A DNA stretch of 64,000 bases from Strongylocentrotus droebachiensis. Lineage: Eukaryota; Echinodermata; Echinoidea; Camarodonta; Strongylocentrotidae. This document shows positions 25,302-38,143 of the stretch, piece by piece. A program made the translations under genes and the position numbers. The DNA lies in NCBI GenBank assembly GCA_035222895.1, contig JAVYIG010007156.1, forward strand, positions 42,321 to 106,320, in the 5' to 3' direction. Numbering within the stretch: the stretch's first letter is position 1; each line of letters opens with the position of its first letter. A model generated the notes under the pieces. It did not search any database, was not told where the DNA came from, and saw only the letters and a program-made list of their open reading frames with translations.

Positions 25302-25822
25302 TGAATCGTCAAATAGTTTCCCTAAAGTGAAGTAAATTTATTTCAAAGAAAGCAAAATTAAACAGTTCAAGGTTGTATACCCGACTATCAGCAGATTGGA
25401 GGTACACTTTGCAGATTACTTTGTGGAGAATTCTCAAAATTACAAACTTCATCATGTTCGGGAAATTTCACTTTTTTATTTTTTTAATCCTCTCTCAAAG
25501 TGTATACGAAGATCTTTTCACTGAATAAAAACTTCGATGGTGTTTTTTAAAATAGCATATATAAATGTAATCAACACTGATTCCTGTATTTCGTTTAACC
25601 TCTTCATCGTCTGCTCGAGTATATATATACGATGTAAGTCGATGACACCGGCGGTAATTTGATAAGCGGTTAAACAGCTCTCCCACTGAATATATTTTAT
25701 AGTAGGCCTAGTCCGTTCTTTAATTCTCTCTTGAATTAATCGAGACAACCTTCAGGCAATGTGATATAAGAACCAGGCGCCAAATACTAATTCGGTTTAA
25801 AGTACCAGAATAACGTCATAGG

Positions 25823-25830
25823 TGACGTCA
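25823..25830. promoter_or_regulatory. Perfect CRE octamer with adjacent half-site
   Basis: TGACGTCA is preceded by AACGTCA at 25812-25818, giving two CREB/ATF-type sites 12 bp apart and 0.5 kb from the X-box. Only the motif is seen. Confidence 0.3.
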
Positions 25831-28034
25831 TTGCAGCGTGAAAAAAAGAAACAGAAAATGAAAAAGTTCTATCGCGTGAGTATGTGTTGGAACCCGACGT
25901 TCTTGACTCCACTTGTTGCTTCTTCGGGGAAGTGGGAAAACAGCGAAGAAGTAAATATTGAACAATCCTCTCCATGTTTTATTTTGTTTTGTATCAACAG
26001 TCATAAGCGAAAATGTTGTCCATCGGATATTTTAAAATGTCTTTGAGATGCTTCCCATATATAGTATTGCCATGTGCCCCTGTAGATATAGTCCGTCATT
26101 CAATTTCAAGCGGCAATATAAAATACGGCATAAAGGATGGTTTTAAATTCCTGCCATTTTCTTTTAGGATACGTCTATAATTAGGTATAGCACACCAAAA
26201 ATAATTACAACAAAAACATGTTATTTGATGGTTGCAAATGATCAAGCTTTATGAAAGCTTCAAAAAACAAAAAACATAATTGAAATCGGTCAATGCGTTG
26301 TGATTTTATACCATTTTTTTGATATCGCAAAATTACCGAAAAACCTGTCAGAAATGGTCAAATTGTCAAAAATGGCATAATTCGACAAAGTTGACAACTT
26401 AATTCATCACTTTCTTGGACAAAAATAATAAATTAAATTATCAGACACTAAAATATCATCTTTGTGGTAAAAAATACAAAAAAGAAAATTCATATATCTA
26501 TTACCGTTTTGAAAACAGAAGCCAACAAAATAAGTTATTTTTGCCATTTTTGCGAATCTGCAGATATAAACAAGTTGTGAAAGTCCGCCTAATTAATATG
26601 CGCATATGTAATCAAATCAAAACCGAACATGATACATCAGTGAAACCTATGTATATCAGACAGGTATGGAAATATATTTCATTTGTAATAAAATAAAATC
26701 ATGAATATTCATCAAATATGCAAATTAGGTCATTTCAGCTAATTATATATTCGCGCACTCACTATGCAAAAAATAGGAAAGTCAAACTGTTCATTTTTGG
26801 GGCATTTTTTAAATCATATATTCATAGATCATATTTACACCAAATATTGACTTTAAATTCCTAATATTTTTGGAATGCCAATAGAATTATGGCGATGGAA
26901 ATTACTTGGATCACCGTCACAGCTATTGCCTTATTATGTTTCACAAATAATTCAGAAAAATCGATCATATGATAAGAATTTGTAGACTTTCAGCTACATC
27001 ACAGTTAATCTTTTTTTTCAAAAATGTCAGATTTGAGGATTTATGACGATTTTCCGAGATACCATTCAATCTTTGGGCATGATGGTAACCCTCTTGGCCA
27101 TAACATTCCACAGGGACTGAATTTCAGAGTAAAAGAAACTTTAGTGACCCTAATACAATTGTGGCTACCTTGAGTGTAAATAACAAATTAATTCAATGAG
27201 TGAAACACATGAGGATATTGCATTTTTGTAAGGGAGTTTTATACATTGAGGTGCATTTTTTCACCACGCAGAATAGCAGCGCGAGTCAATGGGCGATCAG
27301 CCGGCCATATCACACTTGGCTGAAAAGACAATATTCTAATTCAATAATTAACATATTTCCCACATGCCTATAACAATGAAACTACACAGAATTGTAGTTA
27401 AAGGTATGCTTGAAATATATGTGAAATAAAAATTCAAAAATATTGTTTAGTTTTTTTTAAATACATTTACACAAATTGCTATTTCTACCAACTGACTGCT
27501 GACTGCTGGTGTGTGTGTGTGTTCGCGGGGCAGACTGTTTGCACAGGCAGTGTGATCACCCTAATATAATGTATATATGTATTTTTAAAGAACATATTAT
27601 TATTTTTTCACCCGTTTTAAAATCAACATCGCAACTATCCTCCTGGTAGTCACTTGGGAATGAAGTCAAAATCTTAGATAGCGAGGTCAAGAAATGCAAA
27701 TTCTATGCTTCCCTGAAGAAAAAAAAAATCGCAAAATATAATACTTAGAACAGAATTATGCCTATTTATTCATTGTTTCTTTGTTTTGTGTTTAACCTGT
27801 AAACAAACCTGTCGTCGATCTCTGCATCAACTTGGAAATCAGAACAAATTGATTTCTGCTGAATGTCATTTCTTATCTGCCCATTGCGGAAGGGTAGTAT
27901 TTAAATGCATTTATCATGATTGCACATAAATAGTTGGACGGAAGAGTAATCACTGTATATTGCATGTCAATTTCGAGACAGAATGAAGAATAAAGAGTTT
28001 ACAGAGCACATTTATCAAGTTCAAAATATCGCTC

Positions 28035-28190
28035 CTTTCTTCCCCTTTCTCTATATCTCTCTCTCTTTTTTTCTTGGTCTTGTTCTTTATCTTCTTTTTC
28101 TTTTTTTTTCCTTTTCTTCTTCTTTTTCTTCTTTTTTGTGTTCCTCCTCCTCCTCCTCCTCTTCTTCCTCCTCCTCTTCTCTTTGTATCT
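28035..28190. repeat. (CT)n, T-rich and (CTC)n tract
   Basis: Pyrimidine-rich simple sequence that ends in a TCC/CTC trinucleotide array at about 28141-28180. Confidence 0.85.
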
Positions 28191-28412
28191 ACATCTCTCT
28201 TGCGCATAACTTTCCTAATGTTAAGATGTTATATAAAGTCCGACGTTAATGGATGTTGTAGAACATGAAAACATATTTGTCTCTGACTCTTTTGTCGAGC
28301 TTTGTAAATGTCGCGTGCATCCTCTGTGTTTTAACCGGGGACGTTGAAACGTGCGGGACGATCTGAACTGGCGCTCGGTATCTTAGAAGCTGGAGGTGCA
28401 TTTGAATCATGG

Positions 28413-28420
28413 TGACGTCA
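28413..28420. promoter_or_regulatory. Perfect CRE octamer with adjacent half-site
   Basis: TGACGTCA is followed by AACGTCAC at 28426-28433. The arrangement mirrors the paired site at 25812-25830. Function is inferred only. Confidence 0.3.
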
Positions 28421-29827
28421 TAGATAACGTCACTACGTAGCTGAGACGAAAGGGCCCCCTGCAGGCGATAACCCTGGCATTTATAGGGTGTTGTTTTTCT
28501 CCCTCTTAGTCCCAAACATCACGCTAGCAAAATTCAGTGCTAGTCCACGTCAAATATATCATAGCGCTTGATAGCACTTGTCACCAGTGAAAGGTACAAT
28601 TAAAGGTGAAAATAAATGTATATAATACAAAAATACATTCATATTTTACAAAATATATATACTTTATATTATATGCACTGTCCATATATATATTATACCA
28701 TACACAAAACATTATTACTCATTTTATTCGTGCGATTTGATGGTAAAGGCAAAAAAAATTGTAAGCATTCCTGATACAAAAATACTTCTAACTTGTAACC
28801 TGCATTAGTCGCAGTTCAAATTATATAGTGACTGATAAGCCATGAGCCACATGTACCACACTTTATTCAGCAAATGAAATTTAGAACTCATGAATAGGCT
28901 AAACATTAAGCAGTTAATTTTCAAATTAGGCTATAATATTCAAATTGAGAAAGCTGAGATACCCGCTGCAGATTAACCTTTGGCAGATAAGATGAACTCC
29001 TAACTATTAGCTTCGCCATCAGGGACACATCAACTCGCATCTAAAATAGAACGATGAAGTAGATCACAATTTCAAATTAACAATTCACCCGAAAGCAATT
29101 CGAGCGCACCTGGGTACATTTATAATTCAAACGTCATTTTCTTCGAGAATTTGTTTGTTCACCGTTAAATATGTTGAATCGTACTCATTTGACGTGACGG
29201 ACTTGTTTGTTCTCGGCCCCACAGATTAACCTTATAATTTACACGTGGATGTGATTTAAGACAACAGGAGAAAAATCTGCTCTATAATTGCCTTGCTTGT
29301 GGTCCCCAAACCGTGACTACCAGTTGGAATGTTCTTCTTTTTATCTATTTAAAAACAAGAAAACAATAATTAAATTAAGCAAGTTGAATATCTGTACCCT
29401 TCATCCTACTTTCTTTTATTATCGTATCATTAAATATTGTATCAAACGCATTTTTATATTTTAATGCGTACTCCTTTGAATGGAGATATGAAAAAAAAAC
29501 ATCTAAAGTTTTGGGTGCTTGTGGTCACAGAACTGTGGTCATCCCGTGCAGTGCTCCTTTGTCATATACCTCATACAATTTTAGAATTAAAATGACGCCC
29601 CAAATCATGTACATATACATATCCCTTATCGATTTTTTTTCCCCCTTCATTTTTAAAGACAAAATTCTTAAGAGGTTTTGTTTATACCTGCAAGAATAAC
29701 AAAAACGTAGGTGACGTGTCAGACTATTATTTGCCCCGTAGCCTGCGTCCTTGGAGGATAGCTAGATACCTCTATCATTGAGCATTGACGCTGTCTAATC
29801 GCCACGATACGCACATCGGACCCTTTT

Positions 29828-30095
29828 CGACCCCCCCCCCCCTCTCGCTCCCCCTCTGTCTGTCTCATTCTCCCTCTCCTCCCCTCTCCTCTTTTCTCCC
29901 ACCATCCTTTACATATTATTATGTTCCTACCCTTCTTTTTCAATCCCTGCAGTCATTTGTTGTTAACTCTTTTCTAACTTCTCGTTCGTTTTTAATATAA
30001 TAACGTTTCCCCCTACCCGCTCTCCGTCCCTCCTCCGTCCCTCCTCCGTCCCTCACTCCTATCTCTCTCTCTCTCTCTCTCTCTCACTCTCTGAT
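29828..30095. repeat. C-run, pyrimidine-rich tract, decamer repeat and (CT)n
   Basis: About 12 C at 29830-29842 are followed by CT-rich sequence. Three copies of CGTCCCTCCT follow at about 30026-30055, then a CT dinucleotide run at 30062-30090. Confidence 0.85.
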
Positions 30096-30105
30096 TCCCC
30101 TCTTC

Positions 30106-30113
30106 TGACGTCA
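30106..30113. promoter_or_regulatory. Perfect CRE octamer
   Basis: TGACGTCA lies directly after the CT microsatellite. It is one of the five perfect octamers in 20.3-33.9 kb. Confidence 0.2.
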
Positions 30114-31884
30114 CTTAAAGTCTTCCCCCCCCCTTCATTTGTCCTCTACTCAAAACTGAGAAGCGATTACCCTCTTTTCTCCCTCTCATTCATAACAGTC
30201 TTGGAAGGAATTAAGTAACTGAACAAACACTTTCCAGGTTATCTATACCCTTTGAGAGAAAACCTAGCCCTAGTTGAACTTTGATGATATTTTGACGCCT
30301 TATCCCGGGTCACTGTCTGTTCGATTTCCTTTTTCCTCTCCTTAGCGAATGTCAAGGGCTCTACCGAGGTCTACTTTACATTTAGAATGTTCATAGTAGC
30401 CATCACTGAGTTTGTTCGTGTATCAGGTAGATTTCTATTAGATTTCTTCCTTGCCCAGTTTCTTCAATTATGCCCCACATCAATCCTCCCTCTCTCTCAC
30501 ATGGTGCACCCGCAAGCCTACTGTACATGTACATCTAGCTTGTTGGATCGTATATTCTTAATAGCCCTGGATAATCTTTGAATCGTGAAGTGTTTTTTGC
30601 TGACACTTACCTACCATTTACACATTTTGATTTAAGCAGTAACCTATATGCTAGTTTTTGCTAATGTCGTGGTATATAGGAGGGTCACTATTAATGGGTA
30701 GATATTTTTTCTTTACTTTTCGTCCTGTTTTTCTGTTTTTAAACTACCGGTATGTTGATATTAACCTCAGAACTGTGCATCTTTTCATGAGCCAGAGCTT
30801 CATTCTGACTTTATTGTCTAATTCCTTGATTTCAGCTGCCAACCCTAGACCGTACACATCTGCAGCATCCTCTTTTTTTGCTGATGATTTAATTTTGTCA
30901 CACTACGATCCGTTCATTTATTCATTTTTCCTTTGTGTCAATCAATCGAGCTCTGGCCTTATCTTCCCCAGACATCTTTTCCCTCCCACCCCCTTTTTTT
31001 TTTGCAGTGGCTTAGCTGGTTTTCGTCGATTTAGTTTTTGTAATGCTTTATCTTGGTTCACTTTAGATATGATTTTTCTCCTTGTCGGGTCGTTCCTATA
31101 CTCTGTCCATATCTACCTAAGATCGTGTATTAACATAAGAGCGGCGTTGAATCAACGCGTCTGTATATTGGGCCTTCAATTCCGAAGAATATTACACAAT
31201 TGTATTAAAAGGGAAACTTTAATTGCTGTTCTTGTGTTACTCAGGTATTCCAAGATGGTTACATGGGGAGGGCGGGGGCACGGGAAGATGTTGCCCCTCC
31301 TTCAAATTCTGCCACTGCATAGACGCCTTGTAATACTTGAAATATGTTAATGGGGTCGATTTTACAACTGCTTTCCTCTTCGTCCAATGTCTAGAACTTT
31401 GTTTACATCTTGCTTCATCGGATCGTGTTTTTTTCAGTACCCCTCGATTTGCATTTTCAGGTCAATATGAGGTCGATATTTGGTTTGCTGTCGACTTCCT
31501 GTTAAACTCTGCTCACACCTTTTCGTTGGATCTTACTGTGAGAGCAGTAGCTCTCTCCCATTATCTCGGGACGGTATCAGGTGCAGTTTCACATTTCTTT
31601 TTCTTATCGCTCAGTCCTTTAAATTTTATCCACATCTTCTTCATATTTCGCGTTATTTCAGAAGCCTGATTGTATTTTGATGATGCTTCAATGCCTGACC
31701 TCGATATAATATGAATTTCTTTTGTTTAATATCCTTTGTTCTTTTCCTTCCCAAGTCATCGATATTTTTCTCACATCTACCTCACGTAGTTCAATCTCAC
31801 AGTAGCATATTACTAGATTATGATTAGTTAAAGGGGCACTGACTTCACAGGGGGTGGGTTTTTGGGGTGTCGCCGCCCTGTTGC

Positions 31885-31945
31885 TCGAGAAATTCAAATT
31901 CAAATTCAAATAATTTATTGAAATCATCAAAACGCACAAAATAAA
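31885..31945 (-). mobile_element. Possible LINE 3' tail (minus strand)
   Basis: On the minus strand the sequence reads TTTCAATAAATTATTTGAAT and then repeats TTTGAA three times. An AATAAA-like signal followed by a short tandem tail is typical of CR1/L2/RTE-type LINE 3' ends. Only the tail is recognisable; no reverse transcriptase was seen. Confidence 0.3.
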
Positions 31946-32016
31946 GGTAAACAATCTACAAACTAGAAATGCAATCGTGTCACAACGATGTGCGTGCAAT
32001 GACGCCGTGTTTCTAC

Positions 32017-32265
32017 GTGTCGAACGAAAGAGCTTCTCTCGGACTATCCAGAGCAATTTGTACGAAGTCTTTAGCTTCTGTAATAGTGGAGACAGGTAGG
32101 GCGAAAGAAAGGCCTCAATAGTGACCTTGATGGGATGGTAGTGACTATGCCTACGATGTTTGAAAGAAATTGGGATAGGGGAAAGAACCTAGAAAGGGCT
32201 CGCAAGCACTGCGTGCAAAAACAAATGGGATTAGTTGCATGTTCGTCATTGCAATCAAGATCGTT
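32017..32265 (+). repeat. Decayed unit 1 (3' part) of the 1.17-kb tandem array
   Basis: It matches the 3' part of the 1,166-bp unit in diverged form. Shared words include AGTGACCTTGATG, GACTATGCCTA, CACTGCGTGCAAAA/CACTACGTGCAAAA and the terminal CGTCATTGCAA. It ends at the same terminus as the two complete units. Confidence 0.65.
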
Positions 32266-32299
32266 CTAGGGGTCAAAAGCGTGAACCCGATTTGCCCCA

Positions 32300-32620
32300 T
32301 AGACAATGCGTGTAATGCATGGGCGGAAAACGTACAGGATCTGTATTATGACCGGAGTTAAATTGTTTTTTCTCTCTCTCTCTTTATGTCTCTTTATGGG
32401 CCGTATATGGTATCATTGGAAAGAGAATTTCATGGTTGTTATTGTAAACTACTCTCTTTATTTCTATGATAATCCAATCGAAACATGTGATGTAATATAG
32501 ATTTAAAGGACAAAATGGCGTCTTAAATGGCCCCCTTGACTAATTCCAAAAATCCGGTCACGAGGTGCCCTGCGTATTGCATCTCGGAATGTCATTGCAA
32601 ATTTTCAAGGAAAAAAAAGG
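32300..32620 (+). repeat. Decayed unit 2 (internally deleted) of the tandem array
   Basis: It resembles the 5' start of the complete unit (GGGCGGAAAACGTAC versus GGGCGGAATTCGTAT, then TGGTATCATTGGAAAG versus TGGTATCATTCGAAAG). It then jumps to the 3' region (CAAAATGGCGTC, TTCCAAAAATCCGG, TCATTGCAAA). A (CT)n tract interrupts it. Confidence 0.5.
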
Positions 32621-32654
32621 ATGTTTAGGGGGCGAAAAGTAGTCTGAAAAAATT

Positions 32655-33820
32655 GACGACATGGTCGATAAGTGTTATAATCGGGCGGAATTCGTATAGT
32701 GACCCTTGTTCAAATGCGATTTACTCACAATTTTCTGTGTAAACATATACCATACTTGGTATCATTCGAAAGGACACTTCATTGCGGTCAGTTTGACACT
32801 ATTGTCATCTGCACGCAATGTACTGCACGCATTAAAGGCGCTATTACGTAATGCATAGCAAATTCATCATTTTGGGCGATAACTTTGCGCTGACGTTATT
32901 AAAATTTACCAAACTTGGCAGACAGTTGACACGTATATGGATACATGTGTCTGCCAAGTTTCATCGAGTTAGGTTTAAAGATCGCCATTTTAGAGCAAGT
33001 TGAAGTTATTTCGGAATTTTCGTGAAAATGGCGAATTTGGAGGGCAATTTTCTCAAATTTGGTCAGTGATAGGGTATATAATTTTGTATATGGCTGGAAA
33101 GGGCATATCTTCAAGTATCTAAATCCAAAAAAGGGTACGGGTTTGCCAAGCCATTATGGAGATACGGCCACAGAGAGAAAGCCAATTCCTAGAACTTTAG
33201 AGGGCGCTATTTATGTTGTGCAAAGCCATTGGAGCGTGAAATTTGGCATGGCTATGTGTAATTATGAGATAAAGATACTGTGAGATTTAAATACAAAACG
33301 GAATTTATATGAGAAAGTTATGGCAGTTTTAGATTATTTAGGGGTCCATTTTTCAAGAACTTGAGAGATTTTTGACGGAGTCGGTTTTAGATTTGAATTT
33401 CGAGTATGAAGATGGCATTTTGAAGGTCAAGTCATACGTCGCAGATGAAAGAACATCTCTCAGACTATCTAGAGGAATTTGTTAGAAGTTTGTAGGATGA
33501 AGGATAGTGGAGATAGGAAGGAAGATATAAAGGCCTTAAAATGGACCAGAAACGGACAAAATGGCGCCTGGACGGTCATGCATGAGTGATTTCCAAAATC
33601 GAAGAATGTAGTGACCTTGATGAGATGTTAGAGACTATGCCTATGAAATTTGAAAGGAAAAGGACATGAGGAAAGCACCTAACTAGGAATCACAAACACT
33701 ACGTGCAAAACGAATGCGATTTCCTGACGATAAGGAGGAAAAGGAGGAAAAGGAGAATATTAATGGGGCAGAATGTGAACGAAAACAAGGCAATGACGAA
33801 GGGTCGTCATTGCAAAAAAT
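32655..33820 (+). repeat. Complete tandem unit 3 (1,166 bp)
   Basis: This unit is repeated immediately downstream with only scattered single-base differences, for example AAAGGACACTTC versus AAAGGGCACTTC and ATCTTCAAG versus ATCCTCAAG. It carries a short hairpin, CTTGGCAGACA and TGTCTGCCAAG, at about 32913-32956. Open frames of 62-74 codons occur in both units but show no domain and are not called as genes. Confidence 0.9.
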
Positions 33821-34980
33821 GACGTCATGGCCGATAAGTGTTATAATCGGGCGGAATTCGTATAGTGACCCTTGTTCAAATGCGATTTACTCACAATTTT
33901 CTGTGTAAACATATACCATACTTGGTATCATTCGAAAGGGCACTTCATTGCGGTCAGTTTGACACTATTGTCATCTGCACGCAATGTACTGCACGCATTA
34001 AAGGCGCTATTACGTAATGCATAGCAAATTCATCATTTTTGGCGATAACTTTGCGCTGACGTTATTAAAATTTACCAAACTTGGCAGACAGTTGACACGT
34101 ATATGGATACATGTGTCTGCCAAGTTTCATCGAGTTAGGTTTAAAGATCGCCATTTTAGAGCAAGTTGAAGTTATTTCGGAATTTTCGTGAAAATGGCGA
34201 ATTTGGAGGGCAATTTTCTCAAATTTGGTCAGTGATAGGGTATATAATTTTGTATATGGCTGGAAAGGGCATATCCTCAAGTATCTAAATCCAAAAAAGG
34301 GTACGGGTTTGCCAAGCCATTATGGAGATACGGCCACAGAGAGAAAGCCAATTCCCAGAACTTTAGAGGGCGCTATTTATGTTGTGCAAAGCCATTGGAG
34401 CGTGAAATTTGGCATGGCTATGTGCAATTATGAGATGAAGATACTGTGAGATTTAAATACAAAACGGAATTTATATGAGAAAGTTATGGCAGTTTTAGAT
34501 TATTTAGGGGTCCATTTTTCAAGAACTTGAGAGATTTTTGACGGAGTCGGTTTTAGATTTGAATTTCGAGTATGAAGATGGCATTTTGAAGGTCAAGTCA
34601 TGTGTCGCAGATGAAAGAACATCTCTCAGACTATCTAGAGGAATTTGTTAGAAGTTTGTAGGATGAAGGATAGTGGAGATAGGAAGGAAGATATAAAGGC
34701 CTTAAAATGGACCAGAAACGGACAAAATGGCGCCTGGACGGTCATGCATGAGTGATTTCCAAAATCGAAGAATGTAGTGACCTTGATGAGATGTTAGAGA
34801 CTATGCCTATGAAATTTGAAAGGAAAAGGACATGAGGAAAGCACCTAACTAGGAGTCACAAACACTACGTGCAAAACGAATGCGATTTCCTGACGATAAG
34901 GAGGAAAAGGAGGAAAAGGAGAATATTAATGGGGCAGAATGTGAACGAAAACAAGGCAATGACGAAGGTCGTCATTGCAA
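33821..34980 (+). repeat. Complete tandem unit 4, near-identical to unit 3
   Basis: The offset from unit 3 is a constant 1,166 bp, with a one-base deletion near the end. The start carries GACGTCATGG where unit 3 has GACGACATGG, which creates a perfect CRE at 33820-33827. The near identity implies recent duplication, conversion, or an assembly-level tandem artefact. Confidence 0.9.
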
Positions 34981-35067
34981 TTATATGAATGAAAAGCGAG
35001 AGAACAGGGCCATTAAAAGGGACGGGTTATTAAGTATTTTCATTACATGCTGCCTTCCCCCATGTTA

Positions 35068-35074
35068 CTTCCCT

Positions 35075-35156
<82 letters not shown>

Positions 35157-35165
35157 CCTATCTTT
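35068..35165. repeat. (CT)n microsatellite
   Basis: About 90 bp of CT dinucleotides with a few G and TTT interruptions, ending in CTATCTACCTATC. Confidence 0.95.
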
Positions 35166-36584
35166 TTCCCTCCCGCTCTACCCCTTCTCCCCATCTCTGA
35201 CTATCGTTAAAGCCAATCAAGGGGTTATGCCCCCGTGCTTCGTAGCTACTCAACTGCGCAGAGTTTTATTGCAGGTTACGTGTTGAGCGTGACAATAGTT
35301 GAACTTCGGTAGCGTAGTGTCACGTTCTAACTGTTCTAATCTGTTTAATAGGCATTTGTATCACCTCACGATCAGCTAAACCTGGCCACATGTTGAACAC
35401 TTTCATGCTCAATTAGAATGATTAGAAGTGATGTCACCTAGCGTATCGAGGACATCGATATGCATGTAATACATAAATGCAGTCGTTATCGGAATATGTG
35501 ATCAAAATAACTAGATTTGCATGCAAGATTAATACTGGGACTGCCTTCCATGTCCCCAGAAGTAGCTTTTTGTTTAATATCTAACCTTTTTGCAGCAGTG
35601 ATGTTGCCTCAATTTCTACGTAGGAACATATTTTTTCATTGTTGAAAGATTATTTATTGCGATAACATGTTGAGCACATTAATGCTACATTATAAATTGA
35701 GTAACATTTAACTTAAACGTAGGGACAATTGTTTTGTTTGAGTTGTTGATAATTTGAGTTGTTGATGATAAGATCAGAGTAGTATTTTTAGCGTTGGAAT
35801 TCGAGATAAAGACTACAGTATCTAAATATGACTTAGAGGGGATTTACTTTATTGTATTTGTTTTCATAAAATAAATATCACACCTGATACCTCAACACAT
35901 ACTTAACCTCTCAACTTTAAGGACACTTCTATTCAAAGTTCTGTATATATTCTATAGCAAATCAAATATAACATCAATTAGTCAAATCTTGTGAAAATAT
36001 TGGCGACCTTTCTTTCGTCAGATTTATCTAAGTTGGTTCTTCATGAAAGCAGGTTATTGTTGAAGTTTTTAACTGAATAGCCAGCAACAAAAGAATTTCG
36101 CGTTAGATCCCTATTGAATATTAACCACCGATGCCCAAAGCTAGGGTGTAAATATTGACCTACGGACTTAAAGATATGAATTGAATCTATATACAAAATA
36201 ATGGCGTCGTTTCATCGCTATCGAGAGTAAGCACCCTTTGATCCCCACAATTCTTTGATTAGAATAAAATTTTGTAAACAAAATTGTTCTTTGTTTATTG
36301 ATGATAGGTTTCATGAAGATAGCTCGTAAAGTGTTCAAGTTGTTATTTAGAATGACAGTTATACTCTATCTCATGCAGAGCAACTCTATATTGATCAAAA
36401 TGAATACTGGTGCATTATATGATCTGACCGAACTCGTTTCAAATTCTTATCATGTACAACGTCATATCTTTTATGGGCATGTTTGACGTAGGCAATTTTA
36501 TGGATGTGGGGTGCATGGATAAACGTAATCCAATCAGGCTGAGAGGGACCTGATTTCAAAATATACCCTGCCTGATTAACACGT

Positions 36585-36901
36585 CTGGGGGGTGTTTCAC
36601 AAAGATCCTAAGTCGAACTTAACTTTAAGTTGGACTTAAATATTATGGAGAGCCATTTGTAGCCTTAAAATTAAATATTTCCAAAAGCAAAAATTTAAGT
36701 ATTTTAGACTTTTTATAAATTCCACATCAAGAACATGAAATCTCCAAAGATAATAGAAAATATGAATGATTTGAATCAACATTTTATGCCTTTTAAAATA
36801 ATTTTTACAAAATATTTTCAATGATGCTAATGGCTTTCCATAATTGTTAAGTCCAACTTAGAGATAAGTTCAACTTAGGATCTTTGTGAAACACCCCCCA
36901 G
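36585..36901. mobile_element. MITE with 36-bp terminal inverted repeats
   Basis: A 317-bp element. The left end is CTGGGGGGTGTTTCACAAAG followed by ATCCTAAGTCGAACTTA. The right end is the inverse, TTCAACTTAGGATCTTTGTG then AAACACCCCCCAG. The interior is AT-rich and non-coding. MITEs with this kind of terminus are common in marine invertebrate genomes. No clear target duplication is visible. Confidence 0.9.
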
Positions 36902-37048
36902 TGGTTTGGGTTCGACTCCAATCTCAATCACTGTTACGCTCACTAGGTGTGAACTCTGTTCTATGAATTCCTACCTCAACCTTTTGTACCCTCCACTTCA
37001 CGAAAAGTAACCCCATCTAACCATTTTTTCCATCTACTTTTGCGATTC

Positions 37049-37052
<4 letters not shown>

Positions 37053-37087
<35 letters not shown>

Positions 37088-37110
37088 ATCTATCTATCTC
37101 ACCTTCTTTC
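37053..37110. repeat. (CT)n / (TATC)n microsatellite
   Basis: A CT run of about 36 bp is followed by TTATCTATCTATCTC. Confidence 0.9.
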
Positions 37111-38127
37111 TGTCCCTATCTCTTTCTATCTATTCCGCTCTCTTTTCACAATCGTACACCTACCTTTTTATGTGTTTTCTTCAATTTGTATAGACAATAA
37201 TTATTCGTTTCTCTATCTGTTGCCACACTTGCCTACTTAATCCTGTGTCACTTCACTACAATAAACAAGATTTAGAATCTTTATTTCCAAGTGTCGCGCC
37301 TAGTTTGCTCAACTGCCATGTTTTATTTTCGAAACTGTATCTCATTAGTATACAAAAAGCCTGCATTGGTCCCTAAACCAACTAAATAGCGATTGCGTTA
37401 TTACTTACAAATGTAGCAGTCATACAATTGAAACCAATTACAAAGGTACAAATTCCACCATCTCCACTCTTCATATTCACGGCTGGCGTAAATACAGATG
37501 TCAAACGCTGAGCCCAGGAATGGTTGAGCTATTCAATCCACCCCCCGCTTTTCAATGGGCCATACGAGTAGGTACAAAACACTAGACCCTGTCCAAGTGA
37601 CTACTGCTGAAGCATTTCATGGACGACCTTTCTTCTCAATGGATCGTCCCTACGCCTTCCGATGACTTCTAAAATTCCCCATTTCAAATCAATTGAGCGA
37701 CAGCTGACCTTGGAAGGAGTCAAGGCTAGTCGCTGGATGTGTCTTATTCAAAGATGAACAGTGCAACGTGGCTTGAACGGCAATTTTACGAAACCAGCGG
37801 CCCTAATATTTCCTTCTTCTTGTTTAAAATCAAAGCCGAGTACCGTTCCTACCTTACCCGATCATCACGTGCCCACTGTTCTTGGATACGACAATGTATT
37901 TGTATTTAATTTAAGTAAATCTTGTTCTTTTAATCCAGCGATGTAAATATAACTTTTTTATCGGAACATCTTCATATTGTATTATTTTCCGCTCGTAGAA
38001 TAAAGAAAACCATGCGTCAAAGAATACCAACAGTACAGAATTTAAAAATAAATTTCCTTTTTGGTGCTCCTTAAGCGTTTATATATACTTGAGATATAAA
38101 TAGGCCTAATGATCCTTCTCCTGTGAT

Positions 38128-38143
38128 ATATATATATATATAT
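38128..38143. repeat. (TA)n microsatellite
   Basis: About eight TA units in AT-rich intron. Confidence 0.85.

Noticed and set aside
30658..31350. 230-codon + strand open frame, the longest outside simple repeats
   Set aside because: It is in a T-rich stretch with few stop codons, shows no domain, signal or repeat pattern, and has no splice or neighbour support. Hydrophobic content follows from T-rich codons.
33059..34449. Duplicate 74-codon frames preserved in both tandem units
   Set aside because: Preservation follows from the recent duplication; differences include amino-acid changes and there is no domain or start context.
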